A DNA stretch of 64,000 bases from JAEUMG01 sp046349315 (GTDB taxonomy: Bacteria > Pseudomonadota > Alphaproteobacteria > Rhizobiales > Aestuariivirgaceae): assembly GCA_046349315.1 (NCBI GenBank), contig JAXMCQ010000006.1, positions 124,001-188,000 on the forward strand. Direction: 5' to 3'. Made by a program: the position numbers and the translations under genes. This document shows positions 8,839-17,318 of this stretch, piece after piece. The notes under the pieces are model-generated. The model was given only the letters and a program-made list of their open reading frames with translations, did no database searches and was not told the origin of the DNA. Numbering within the stretch: the first letter of the stretch is position 1; each line of letters begins with the position of its first letter.

Positions 8839-10055
8839 GCCTGCGCTCCGAAGCCGAAGCGCCGGATGAGCCACATCCATGCCGAATTGGTCACCACCGA
8901 GACACGGTCGATGGCGCTGTCGAGACGGTCCACCCTCAGCACGAAGGCGGCGAGCCAGAAGCGCCAGGCCGCAAATGCCGTCACGGCTGCGAATGGCAGC
9001 CACATGGTGAGATATGGCGATGTACCGCTGGTCCGCGACGCGACTGCGCCTTGCTCAATGATTTCGTGAGTGACGATCAGGATGACCAGCGCCAGGCCAA
9101 ACCGGTAGGCGCGCTGGCCACGACCGCGGCCGATAGCGAAGGGAACGGCGAGGAACGGCAATACAAGCAGGGTGAGCATGTCGACCAGGCGCTTGTGGAG
9201 TTCGGCGCGCATCTGGTCCTTGGTCGAACGCTTCGGGGGATTGTCTAGCTGCTGCCACAATTCGAGCAACGTGAGTTCGCGCTCATCATCACCGCGTGGG
9301 CGGAATACCGTGTCGGCGACCTTGCCGAGCGGTGTTTCCGCCTCTGCAAAATTCGAGACGACGGCGGTGGGTGGCTCAGGCGTGGTGCCGCCGAAGGGCC
9401 AGCGGTCGAGCTGTAGCCGGTGGCCATCCTCGAGTTGGAGCACAGGGCGGCGCTCGCCGGGTACTTCGATCAACTTGCCGTGAGTCGCAGTCACTGTTTC
9501 GGAGCCGGCCGGGCCGCGATAGTCGAAGAGGAAAATGCGTTCGAATTGATTGGTGCTGCGCTCGAGTTTGTCGATGATGAAGGTGCGCGTGCCCGCCTGC
9601 ATGAAGACGCCTTCCTCCGCGAGGTAGAAGACGTCGATATTGCGGACATTGAACAGAACAGAGCGATAGGCGTAGCGCGTATGAGGCTGCGCCCAGCCGA
9701 TGATAACAACGGAGATTAGGGTCAGCGCCACCGACAGCAGCACGACAGGGCGGATCAGCCGGCTGACGCCAACGCCCGAGGCCATGAAGGCATAAAGCTC
9801 GCTGTCTTTCGACAGCTTGTTGAAGCCAAAAAGCAGGCCGAGGAAAAGCGCCACCGGTACGGCGAGACCCAGGTAATGAGGGACCAGGTAGGCCAGAAGT
9901 TCGAAGACGACGGCGAAGGAGTTCTTCTTGCCCAAAATCGTGTCGAGCAAGCGGACCATGCGCTCGGCGAGCAGCACCAAAAGGCCGATGGCCATCGCGC
10001 CCGCCAGGGGCTTAATCACCGACCGTAGCACGTAGGTGTCGACAATGCGGATCAT
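8835..10055 (-). CDS. LptF-like permease (YjgP/YjgQ family)
   Basis: A 406-aa partner permease with the same topology as its neighbour. The N-terminus has two helices around LAGAMAIGLLVLLAERMVRLLD, then the family block GFNKLSKDSELYAFMASG, the cytoplasmic coupling region in LptF proteins. A periplasmic region follows and three helices end the protein. It overlaps the HIT gene upstream and the lptG-like gene downstream by 4 bases each. No ATPase (LptB) or LptC is encoded nearby, so the pair must borrow an ATPase from elsewhere, whether its cargo is LPS or an anionic sphingolipid. Confidence 0.82.
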   Translation of the reverse strand: MIRIVDTYVLRSVIKPLAGAMAIGLLVLLAERMVRLLDTILGKKNSFAVVFELLAYLVPHYLGLAVPVALFLGLLFGFNKLSKDSELYAFMASGVGVSRLIRPVVLLSVALTLISVVIIGWAQPHTRYAYRSVLFNVRNIDVFYLAEEGVFMQAGTRTFIIDKLERSTNQFERIFLFDYRGPAGSETVTATHGKLIEVPGERRPVLQLEDGHRLQLDRWPFGGTTPEPPTAVVSNFAEAETPLGKVADTVFRPRGDDERELTLLELWQQLDNPPKRSTKDQMRAELHKRLVDMLTLLVLPFLAVPFAIGRGRGQRAYRFGLALVILIVTHEIIEQGAVASRTSGTSPYLTMWLPFAAVTAFAAWRFWLAAFVLRVDRLDSAIDRVSVVTNSAWMWLIRRFGFGAQA

Positions 10056-10501
10056 GCCGTCGCCCTGACGCGATCCCAGCGCGTGCGAAGCGCTTCAGCG
10101 ATGCTTGCGCGCTGCGCTGGATCGAGGGCCGTCGCGGAGGCGAGGTCGGGCGGTCCCGGCCATCCCTTGTCCTGAATGCTCAGCGTCCCGAAGTTGCGCA
10201 TCCCCTGATAGCGGGGGATGACGTGAAAATGGACGTGCGGATCGACCATCATCAGCATCAGATAGTTGATCCGTTCATATTTCACAAAGTCGCTCAGAAC
10301 CGTCTCGATCTCTCGCGTAGCCTGGCCAAGTTCCGCATAGGCCTCACTTGGCAAGGCGGAAAAGGCGCGCGCCTCGCCCTTCGCGCCCAGAATCAGGGAG
10401 CCGAGTGTCGGCTGTGCGGCGCGCAGCAATACTCGCCAATGCGTGTAATCCGCAAGCCGGGTTTCGGGATCGCCGAACTTGGCGAGGGTCGCATTCGACA
10501 T
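10052..10501 (-). CDS. HIT-family nucleotide hydrolase/transferase
   Basis: A 149-aa protein ending its core with the histidine triad HVHFHVIPR (His89, His91, His93). HIT proteins hydrolyse or transfer nucleotidyl groups from dinucleoside polyphosphates, AMP-lysine-like adducts or nucleotide sugars; the exact substrate cannot be read here. It is co-transcribed with, and overlaps by 4 bases, the lptF-like gene. A link to CDP- or AMP-activated intermediates in the same cluster is possible but unproven. Confidence 0.8.
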   Translation of the reverse strand: MSNATLAKFGDPETRLADYTHWRVLLRAAQPTLGSLILGAKGEARAFSALPSEAYAELGQATREIETVLSDFVKYERINYLMLMMVDPHVHFHVIPRYQGMRNFGTLSIQDKGWPGPPDLASATALDPAQRASIAEALRTRWDRVRATA

Positions 10502-10547
10502 AAGCCAGTCTACCGCAGGGATTGTGGCGTTGCCATGGAGCGTTGGA

Positions 10548-11468
10548 TCAATTCGTCAGTACAAATTCGGCTTCAGTTTCAAAGGCTTGCTTGTTCTGAT
10601 TCCAAGACCTGACTGTCGCCTCGGTGAGCCATTCGCCATCCTGGCGGCGAATCTTGTAGAGATGCCAGGCGGCTGGTGATTTGTCCTTATATGCAAGAGC
10701 CGAACCTGACGAGACGCCCACAATATGCGCAGTTCCGTGGCGCGTCTTGAGATCGGCGCGCATATGCACATGATTGTGACCGTGCAGGACGAGTTCGACG
10801 CCCTCGTGCTCCAGGACCTGTTTCAGGTGCGCGCTGTCGCTGAGCGCCTTGCGATCATGGGCTTGGCCGGGCAAGGGCGGGTGGTGAATCAGGAGGATGC
10901 GGTAGAAGCCCTTCTGGCGCAATTCGGCCAGGATCTGTCCCAGGGCCTCAAGCTGCTGCTGGCCAAGCGAGCCGCCGGCGCGGCGGAAGGACTGAGGCAA
11001 AGCGGTGGAGGTGCCAATGAGCGCGACGTTGCGCCGTTGCCGGACGAAAGGAAAGATCGCGGCGTTATGGACCGAGTGCCGCGCTCCGGGCATGCGCATT
11101 TCGCCGGTCATGTAGTCAGCCCAAAGACCCATGCCCTTTTCCCAGCCGACGCCGACATAGGCGTCGTGATTGCCCGGCACGAGCGTGACCCAATCGGCGT
11201 TGCCGAAGCCTTTCAGCCACGCGGCGGCATTGTGGAACTCACCGGGCAAGGCGATGTTGACGAGATCGCCGGTCAGCGCGACGTGATCGGGTGCATGTGC
11301 ATTGATGTCTTCCGCGAGTGCCGCGACAACGGTCGGGTCATGGATCTTCTGGCGGCGCAACCGCCATGAGAGGTAACCGATCGCCCGCTTGCTGAAATAG
11401 GAGCTCCAGCTTTCCGCCTTGGGTAACGGCCCCAGATGCAGGTCGGAAATATGGGCGAGTGTGAACAT
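10548..11468 (-). CDS. Calcineurin-like metallophosphoesterase
   Basis: A 306-aa cytosolic metallophosphoesterase with the full metal-binding motif set: SDLHLG (8-13), GDLVN (67-71), GNHD (99-102), LIHHPP and HGHNH. The family covers phosphodiesterases and the LpxH-type pyrophosphatases that cleave nucleotide-lipid anhydrides. It stands 46 bases upstream of the HIT gene on the same strand, so it may lead the six-gene minus-strand operon that ends at 4660. A role in trimming a nucleotide-activated lipid or headgroup is an inference from context only. Confidence 0.82.
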   Translation of the reverse strand: MFTLAHISDLHLGPLPKAESWSSYFSKRAIGYLSWRLRRQKIHDPTVVAALAEDINAHAPDHVALTGDLVNIALPGEFHNAAAWLKGFGNADWVTLVPGNHDAYVGVGWEKGMGLWADYMTGEMRMPGARHSVHNAAIFPFVRQRRNVALIGTSTALPQSFRRAGGSLGQQQLEALGQILAELRQKGFYRILLIHHPPLPGQAHDRKALSDSAHLKQVLEHEGVELVLHGHNHVHMRADLKTRHGTAHIVGVSSGSALAYKDKSPAAWHLYKIRRQDGEWLTEATVRSWNQNKQAFETEAEFVLTN

Positions 11469-11559
11469 ACAGGGGTTCGGGTCCGGACGTTGACTTCACT
11501 CTAATCGGGTGCAATGGGACCGCGTTAATACGCTGTAGGCATTCGAAGGTTCAAGTCTC

Positions 11560-12288
11560 GTGAAAGTCGTGATTCTAGGCGCCGGCCAGGGCAAGCGCCT
11601 TCTTCCCCTAACGACCGACATTCCCAAAGCGCTCCTCGACATCGGTGGCAAGTCCCTGATCGAACGGCAGATCGACGCTTTCGCCGCCTGCGGTGTCAAA
11701 GACTATCTCGTGGTCACAGGCTATGCCGCCGGGCTCATGGAATCGGCCTTGGCGGCAATCGCACAGGCGCGTGGCGTTTCGGTGAAGACGATCTTCAATC
11801 CCTTCTACGCGGTGGCCGACAATCTCGCCAGCTGCTGGATGGCGCGCACCGCGATGACCGGAGATTTCGTCCAGCTCAATGGCGACACCTTGTTTCGCGC
11901 CGATCTTGCGGCGCGGATGCTGGCTGCGCCGGCCGCTCCCGTCACCGTCGCCATCAATCACAAGGAGCGCTACGACGGGGACGACATGAAGGTCATGTCG
12001 GATGGGGGACGGCTGACCGAGATCGGCAAAACATTGCCGCCGGAGACTGTCGATGCGGAAGCGATCGGCATCTATTACTTCCGCGATACGGGTCCGCAAT
12101 CCTATGTCGAAGTGCTCGAGGCCTCGATGCGCGAGCCGCAAGGGCTCAAGCAATGGTTCCCTTCAGCCATCGGCCGGCTTGCCAAGCATGTCGAAGTGCG
12201 AACGCTTGCCATTGACGGGCTCGAATGGTGCGAAGTCGATTTTCCCGTCGACCTGCAGCAAGCGCGCCATCTCGTCGCTCACTGGTGA
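11560..12288 (+). CDS. NTP-transferase-family nucleotidyltransferase
   Basis: A 242-aa protein with the sugar-phosphate nucleotidyltransferase signature GAGQGKRLLPLT (7-18), IPKALL with the conserved Lys23, and the metal-binding NGD (107-109). Such enzymes attach a nucleotide to a sugar phosphate, phosphocholine-like headgroup or similar. The start is GTG with GAAGG about 10 bases upstream. It is the only plus-strand gene within the minus-strand sphingolipid stretch and overlaps the next gene tail-to-tail by 10 bases. It could make an activated headgroup for the CDP-alcohol phosphotransferase whose own NTase domain looks degenerate. Confidence 0.78.
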   Translation: MKVVILGAGQGKRLLPLTTDIPKALLDIGGKSLIERQIDAFAACGVKDYLVVTGYAAGLMESALAAIAQARGVSVKTIFNPFYAVADNLASCWMARTAMTGDFVQLNGDTLFRADLAARMLAAPAAPVTVAINHKERYDGDDMKVMSDGGRLTEIGKTLPPETVDAEAIGIYYFRDTGPQSYVEVLEASMREPQGLKQWFPSAIGRLAKHVEVRTLAIDGLEWCEVDFPVDLQQARHLVAHW

Positions 12289-13061
12289 GCGGCACGCTTC
12301 TTGAGGATTAGTTCCGCAAGTTCCTTGTCGGCCGGCTTGTCGACGTCCACTGCGGCGTCGGCAAAGGGCAAGAGGATGGGGCGCGCCACAAGTCCGATAC
12401 GGCGCGAGGCGACAGCGAAGGCGCGCTCGAGATTCAACTTTCCCGAAAAGAAGCGAAGGAGCGCCATCGGCCCGAACGCCGCGAAGAGGCGCCAGGGCTT
12501 CTTGCGCAGCGGCTCAAGGTAGTGCCAGAAATCGATCGCTTTGACGGCGTTTGCGGTGCGCAGGCCGAACAGATTGCAGCCTGAAACGCGATCCTCGCCG
12601 AAGCGGAGGAAAGTACGGCGCGCATCGGGATAGGCGGCAAGAATGGTCTCGGCGCTCGCGAGTCCAACTGTGAGATCAGCCGCTCCTGCCGTGGAGCCTG
12701 CGAGAAAGCTGTCGATCATTGCTGCTGTGAGAAGCGGATGATCGGCAGTTGTCAGCAAGATCGGGTAGCCGGTTCCCGACTGCGCGAGCAAGGACGAGAC
12801 GGTGCGTGCCGCCGATTCGGCGGTGGGAACGAAAGTGACCTTTGAGGCAGCATCGCCCAGTGCCTGAACACCGACGTCGCGATTATCGATTGCGATCCAA
12901 ATGTCGCCGATGGACGGATGGTCTGCGAGGGTCTCGACGACGCGACGCAGCATCGGCACGCCGCCAATCTCAACAAGGCATTTGTGGCTGACGCCGTAGG
13001 CCGCGGCCATCGGATCGCTCGGACCACGCCCGGCGGCCAGCACGATTGCCCGCCATTTCAT
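12279..13061 (-). CDS. MobA-like NTP-transferase domain protein
   Basis: A 260-aa protein with a modified nucleotidyltransferase loop, LAAGRGPSDPMA (8-19), followed by SHKCLVEIGG, where the lysine matches the conserved family lysine. The glycine-rich loop lacks the usual S/TRRM and has an insertion. It ends 10 bases inside the convergent nucleotidyltransferase gene and starts 1 base after the ceramide synthase stop, so it is the last gene of the ABC exporter / ceramide synthase unit. The substrate is not predictable from sequence; a headgroup-activating role fits the location. Confidence 0.72.
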   Translation of the reverse strand: MKWRAIVLAAGRGPSDPMAAAYGVSHKCLVEIGGVPMLRRVVETLADHPSIGDIWIAIDNRDVGVQALGDAASKVTFVPTAESAARTVSSLLAQSGTGYPILLTTADHPLLTAAMIDSFLAGSTAGAADLTVGLASAETILAAYPDARRTFLRFGEDRVSGCNLFGLRTANAVKAIDFWHYLEPLRKKPWRLFAAFGPMALLRFFSGKLNLERAFAVASRRIGLVARPILLPFADAAVDVDKPADKELAELILKKRAAHQ

Positions 13062-13062
13062 G

Positions 13063-14205
13063 TCAGACGAGATCCTTTTCGTAGATCCGGTAGGTCTTGT
13101 AGGGCGTAGCGCCCAATTGCTCGATCAATCTCCGCATCGGCGCGTTGTCTTCCAGGATCCACGACAATTCCGCGCGCTTTGTGCCGTGGGCGAGGTGATA
13201 GGAGCGCACTGCATCGATTACCGCCATGGCGAGTGCGGCACCTTGGGGTGTTCCATGATACTTGCGCAGGACGCCCATCAGCGGCATGCGCACTGCTTTC
13301 GGCGGCGCGCTGAAGAGGCGATAAACGAGCTTGGCCCAACCGAGAGGCAAAAGCTTGCCATTCAGATCCCTGATCCAGTCGTTGATGTCGGGGAGCGTGA
13401 CGGCCATCGCTGCGGGTTCACCCTGATAGTCGGCAATGGCGATATAGCCTTCGGCAACCAGGAATTTCAAATTCTTGCCGAGTGCGGCGATCTCTTCGTT
13501 CGTCATCGGCACGAAGCCCCAGTTCTCCGACCAGGCATCGTTGAAAATCTTGATGATGATCGGGAGATCACGATCGAGGTGCTTCTTGCTGAGCGGCCGG
13601 ACGGTCAGGTCGCCTGAGGCTTTGACCTTTTCGATCATGGCCTGGAGGCTGCGGCGCAGAGGTTGCAGTCCGTCATAATCATAGGCGATGACGTCCTTCG
13701 CCTTGCGATAGTCCAGAGCTTCGATGCGGGCTTGGTAATAGGGCCGGGCGTGGCCCATCATGATGACCGGGGGGCGATCGAAGCCGGAAATCAACAATCC
13801 CATTTCATCATTGATGGAAAAGCTGAACGGCCCCTGGACGCGCTTCATGCCGCGATCGGATAGCCAGGTCTCGGCCGCCTTCAGAAGCGCGGCGAAATCT
13901 TCCGAATTGTCTCGCGCTTCGAGAAAGCCGAACTGACCGGTTGCATCGTTGAAGCGGTCAAGATGCAACTTGTCGATCTGCGCCGAGATGCGTCCAACCG
14001 GCCGATCCGCGTCATAGGCAACGAAAAGCTGCGCCTCGGCATGGAGGTAATAGGGATTTTTCTTGGGATCGAGATGCTCATTGCGCTCGAGGAACAAGGG
14101 CGCGATCCAGTTCGGATCATCGGCGTAGATCGAAAACGGCACGCTCAGGAAATCCTGAATTCCCTTGCGGTCTGCGATAGGGCGAATCTCAAGCGAAGAT
14201 GACAC
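13063..14205 (-). CDS. bcerS: GNAT-fold N-acyltransferase, candidate bacterial ceramide synthase (bCerS)
   Basis: A 380-aa protein of the large GNAT-like family, with FVAYDADRPVGRISAQ as the central strand region and a second N-acyltransferase-like half ending in NAPMRRLIEQLGATPYKTYRIY, the usual GNAT terminus. In Caulobacter a protein of this type and size, encoded close to spt, acylates sphinganine to dihydroceramide. Presence in the same neighbourhood as spt, acpR and cerR makes the same role likely. The start codon is GTG; the gene begins 8 bases after the ABC transporter stop. Homology to bCerS is from memory of the family, not a search. Confidence 0.72.
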   Translation of the reverse strand: MSSSLEIRPIADRKGIQDFLSVPFSIYADDPNWIAPLFLERNEHLDPKKNPYYLHAEAQLFVAYDADRPVGRISAQIDKLHLDRFNDATGQFGFLEARDNSEDFAALLKAAETWLSDRGMKRVQGPFSFSINDEMGLLISGFDRPPVIMMGHARPYYQARIEALDYRKAKDVIAYDYDGLQPLRRSLQAMIEKVKASGDLTVRPLSKKHLDRDLPIIIKIFNDAWSENWGFVPMTNEEIAALGKNLKFLVAEGYIAIADYQGEPAAMAVTLPDINDWIRDLNGKLLPLGWAKLVYRLFSAPPKAVRMPLMGVLRKYHGTPQGAALAMAVIDAVRSYHLAHGTKRAELSWILEDNAPMRRLIEQLGATPYKTYRIYEKDLV

Positions 14206-14213
14206 GGATGCGC

Positions 14214-15929
14214 CTATTGTGCCGCCTCGGGGTGACGCACGAAATCGAGGCTGGTCACCCGGCCATTGGCGACGAGGTAGAGCCGGTTAGCGATCTGGCT
14301 CCAGGCGGGGCGATGGGTAATCGCGACAATCGTATAGCGGCCGCGCAAGGACGAAATATTGCGGCAGATTTCGGCTTCCGTCTCGGGATCAAGCGCGCTC
14401 GTCACTTCGTCGAGCACCAATACCGAAGGCTCGATGACCAAGGCGCGGGCGATTGAAATGCGCTGACGCTGGCCGCCTGAAAGCTTGCCACCCATCGATC
14501 CGACATCGGTTTCAAGCCCGTCCGGGAGGGAGGCGACGAAATCAGCCGCACCCGCCTGGGCCAGGGCGTCGAGAATACGTTCATCGCTGATGGTATCATC
14601 GCCGAGCGTTACGTTCTCGCGGATGCTGCCGTGGAGAAGGTTCAGTTCCTGCGGCACATAGCCGATCATGCTGCGCCAGGCCTTCATGTCGATATCGCGC
14701 AGATTGACGCCGTCGATGGTAATGTTCCCGGAGACGGGATTGTGGAGGCCGCAAAGCAGATCGATGATCGTCGTCTTGCCGCTGCCCGATATGCCTTGCA
14801 GCACTGTGATCTCGCGGGCCGGAATATCGAAGCTCACGTCGTGAATGACGGGCAAGTCGCCATACGCAAAGCTGACGTGCTCGAAATGGCAGCCAGTGTC
14901 GATGGTCGGCTGGACGGTGCCGGTGTGGCGCTCAGATTGGGCGCGGGCCTCGTTCATCAAGTCGAGGACACGCCAATATGCGCCTTCGACCTCGACTGCG
15001 CCCTGCAGCGTCTTCTGGGTCTTATTAGTGATGTTCACGAGCTGGTAGAAGACGAGGCCCATGACCATGAGCTGGGCGAGCGGGAAATCCCAGTAATTCA
15101 CCGCTGCGTAGAGTGCGCCGCCGATGATGATGGCGGTGAGCGCCACGCTGCCATGGGTCAGGCCGGCGCGGCCCAACTCCTTCTTGAGGAGCGCGCGCCG
15201 CAGCGATTTGATCTTGTTGGTCGTCGATTCGAGAACCGAATTGAAGCGGTTCATCGTCTTGATCGGCTTCACGTTGCCGATCACGTCGGTGACGAGGACC
15301 GTCAGATCGGAAATGCGGCGCAGTTGCCGCTTGCCGGCGCGACCCGAGGTCCTGACGATCCGTGACAGCACGAGGGCGATGAAGACGCTGATGGCGATGC
15401 CGATGAGTCCGAGCTTCCAGTCGATGAAAACCGCGACCAAGGCGTAGGTGATGTTCTGGACGAGGCTTGCGGCAAAGGCGGCGGCGGAGGAATAGGCATC
15501 CGCCGCGCGGGCCGCGTCATTGCTGATCGCGTTGGCGATCGCGCCAAGCTTCTTGTCGGCATAATAGCTCCAACGGGCGCGGAAGAGGGCGTCAAACAAG
15601 CCGACGCGCAGTTTGGTGGCGAGCCGCGACACCGTCCAGCCCGTATATGCGAGCGCGCCGAAGCCGAGGATGCTTTTCAGGACCAGCGCGATGACGATGA
15701 CGATGATGAAATTGCCGATATTGGGCGTGATGCCGAGAAACGCGAACGACTGATAGACCGCGTGCGTGACCGGGGAGGAGGAAGCCTGGTCGCCGGTGAG
15801 GGTCGTGAGAGCAGGCAGGAGCGTGCCGACGCCGACCGCTTCGGAGAGGGCGGCAAGCAGGAGGCAGGCGAGCACCAGATAAGGGCGCGTGCCCTCGGCG
15901 CTAAAAAAGAGCTTAAGAACTTTGATCAT
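14214..15929 (-). CDS. ABC exporter half-transporter (MsbA/lipid-exporter type)
   Basis: A 571-aa fused permease-ATPase. The first about 320 residues hold six membrane helices. The ATPase has Walker A GISGSGKT (near 380), the signature LSGGQRQR (near 482), Walker B VLVLDE and the switch histidine in ITHRP. This is the layout of homodimeric lipid flippases such as MsbA and of other type IV exporters. It heads a three-gene minus-strand unit with the candidate ceramide synthase and a nucleotidyltransferase, which suggests that it flips a sphingolipid product across the inner membrane. A drug or peptide exporter cannot be excluded. Confidence 0.85.
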   Translation of the reverse strand: MIKVLKLFFSAEGTRPYLVLACLLLAALSEAVGVGTLLPALTTLTGDQASSSPVTHAVYQSFAFLGITPNIGNFIIVIVIALVLKSILGFGALAYTGWTVSRLATKLRVGLFDALFRARWSYYADKKLGAIANAISNDAARAADAYSSAAAFAASLVQNITYALVAVFIDWKLGLIGIAISVFIALVLSRIVRTSGRAGKRQLRRISDLTVLVTDVIGNVKPIKTMNRFNSVLESTTNKIKSLRRALLKKELGRAGLTHGSVALTAIIIGGALYAAVNYWDFPLAQLMVMGLVFYQLVNITNKTQKTLQGAVEVEGAYWRVLDLMNEARAQSERHTGTVQPTIDTGCHFEHVSFAYGDLPVIHDVSFDIPAREITVLQGISGSGKTTIIDLLCGLHNPVSGNITIDGVNLRDIDMKAWRSMIGYVPQELNLLHGSIRENVTLGDDTISDERILDALAQAGAADFVASLPDGLETDVGSMGGKLSGGQRQRISIARALVIEPSVLVLDEVTSALDPETEAEICRNISSLRGRYTIVAITHRPAWSQIANRLYLVANGRVTSLDFVRHPEAAQ

Positions 15930-16044
15930 GCGTCAGGCCGCCGAATAGCCGGCGGATCCGAATCGCCCCAGCGGGCGCAGCGAACTATCCAACATCGCGG
16001 CACACCTAGCAAACCAGGCCCGGTTCCGCCATCCTTGGCTTGCA

Positions 16045-16515
16045 ATGTCAAAAGCTGCCCTATTTAGAATAGTTTCGCGTTTTGCCCTGCATCCCTGGTT
16101 CAGGTTGACCCGGGGTGCGACCTTGGGCGTGCGGGCCGTCGTCATTGACGGCGAGGGCAATGTGCTGCTGGTCCAGCACAGCTATTCCCCGGGCTGGCTT
16201 TTGCCGGGTGGCGGGGTGGAGCGCGGCGAGACCGCCTATGATGCGGTCCGCCGGGAAGTGCAGGAAGAGGCTGGAATCGTCATCGAGGGCGAGCCTGCCT
16301 TGCACGGGATTTTTGCGAACCACCAGCAGTTCATGGGCGATCATCTCGCCTGTTTCATCGTCAGGAAGTATCGCCAGGAGCCATTTTCGCCATCCCGCGA
16401 AATCGCTAAAGCGCAGTTTTTTGCCCCCGGCGCGCTTCCGGCCGGGACGACCGGCGGCACCAAGCGGCGTCTTGCCGAAATCCTTAACGGGGTGCCCGTC
16501 AATGCCGACTGGTAG
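16045..16515 (+). CDS. Nudix hydrolase
   Basis: A 156-aa protein with an intact Nudix box at 56-78 (Gx5Ex7REVxEExGI). Nudix enzymes cleave nucleoside diphosphates linked to another moiety; nothing in the sequence sets the substrate. It is divergent from the ABC exporter gene, with 115 bases between the two starts. An N-terminal stretch, ALHPWFRLTRG, is typical of a subgroup annotated only as NUDIX domain-containing protein. The gene marks the right edge of the sphingolipid region and may or may not belong to it. Confidence 0.85.
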   Translation: MSKAALFRIVSRFALHPWFRLTRGATLGVRAVVIDGEGNVLLVQHSYSPGWLLPGGGVERGETAYDAVRREVQEEAGIVIEGEPALHGIFANHQQFMGDHLACFIVRKYRQEPFSPSREIAKAQFFAPGALPAGTTGGTKRRLAEILNGVPVNADW

Positions 16516-16736
16516 ATCGGCCATTTACGTGCCGTCGTGCCTGTGATATGGAGCGCGCCCTATGTCCAAGGCCCTTGCGATATCCGCGGTCTCGACCGCG
16601 CAGCGACGACGAGCCTAAGCGCGCGCTTTGCCGCGCCTGACTGACGCCGTCCCGGGCCGCCATCCCATTCCAGTTCATAGTTCTTTGCGCGCGAGCCCGG
16701 TCATTCGTTGACCTTAAGATTTCGCAGGTTGCCCCC

Positions 16737-17318
16737 ATGAATGCCCATGCCTTCAGCGTCGAAGAAACGACGCATGCCGATGCCGACGCCGTCGAAACAC
16801 TGCTGGATCTCTCCTTTGGCTTGTCGCGGCGCACCAAGTCCTCTTATCGGCTGCGCGAGGGGAACACCGCCATTCCCGGACTATCCCTCGTTGTCCGCGA
16901 TAGCGAATTGGGGCTCTCGGGCACGATCAGCTTCTGGCCGCTCAAGATCGGCGAAGCCGGCATGGACGCCCTGTTGCTCGGGCCGCTGGCGGTCCATCCA
17001 TCCCGGCAGAATCTCGGCATCGGACTAGGTTTGATGCGGGAAGGCATCGCGCGGGCGAAGCGGCGGGGGCACAAGCTCATGCTGCTGGTCGGCGATGCGC
17101 CCTATTATGCGCGGGTTGGCTTTCAGAAAGTGCCGGATAACCAGTTCCTGATGCCGGGTCCGGTCGACCCCGACCGGTTCCTCTATCTCGAACTTCAGCC
17201 GGGTGCCCTTGATCCGGCGCATGGCCTGGTGCTGCCCCCGCATCGGTTCGAGGAGAAGGCGGCAAGGACAAGCTGGTCCGCCACCAGCGGAGCCGAGTTC
17301 CTCGCAATGCCGGCTTAG
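16737..17318 (+). CDS. GNAT family N-acetyltransferase (YhbS-like)
   Basis: A 193-aa protein with the acetyl-CoA binding block GPLAVHPSRQNLGIG (82-96), the Q/RxxGxG pattern, and PYYARVGFQ, the typical strand of COG3153-type acetyltransferases. The acceptor is unknown. A 220-base gap upstream shows no gene. Its last 4 bases overlap the 3' end of the convergent membrane-protein gene. No strong ribosome-binding site is visible before the ATG. Confidence 0.82.
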   Translation: MNAHAFSVEETTHADADAVETLLDLSFGLSRRTKSSYRLREGNTAIPGLSLVVRDSELGLSGTISFWPLKIGEAGMDALLLGPLAVHPSRQNLGIGLGLMREGIARAKRRGHKLMLLVGDAPYYARVGFQKVPDNQFLMPGPVDPDRFLYLELQPGALDPAHGLVLPPHRFEEKAARTSWSATSGAEFLAMPA

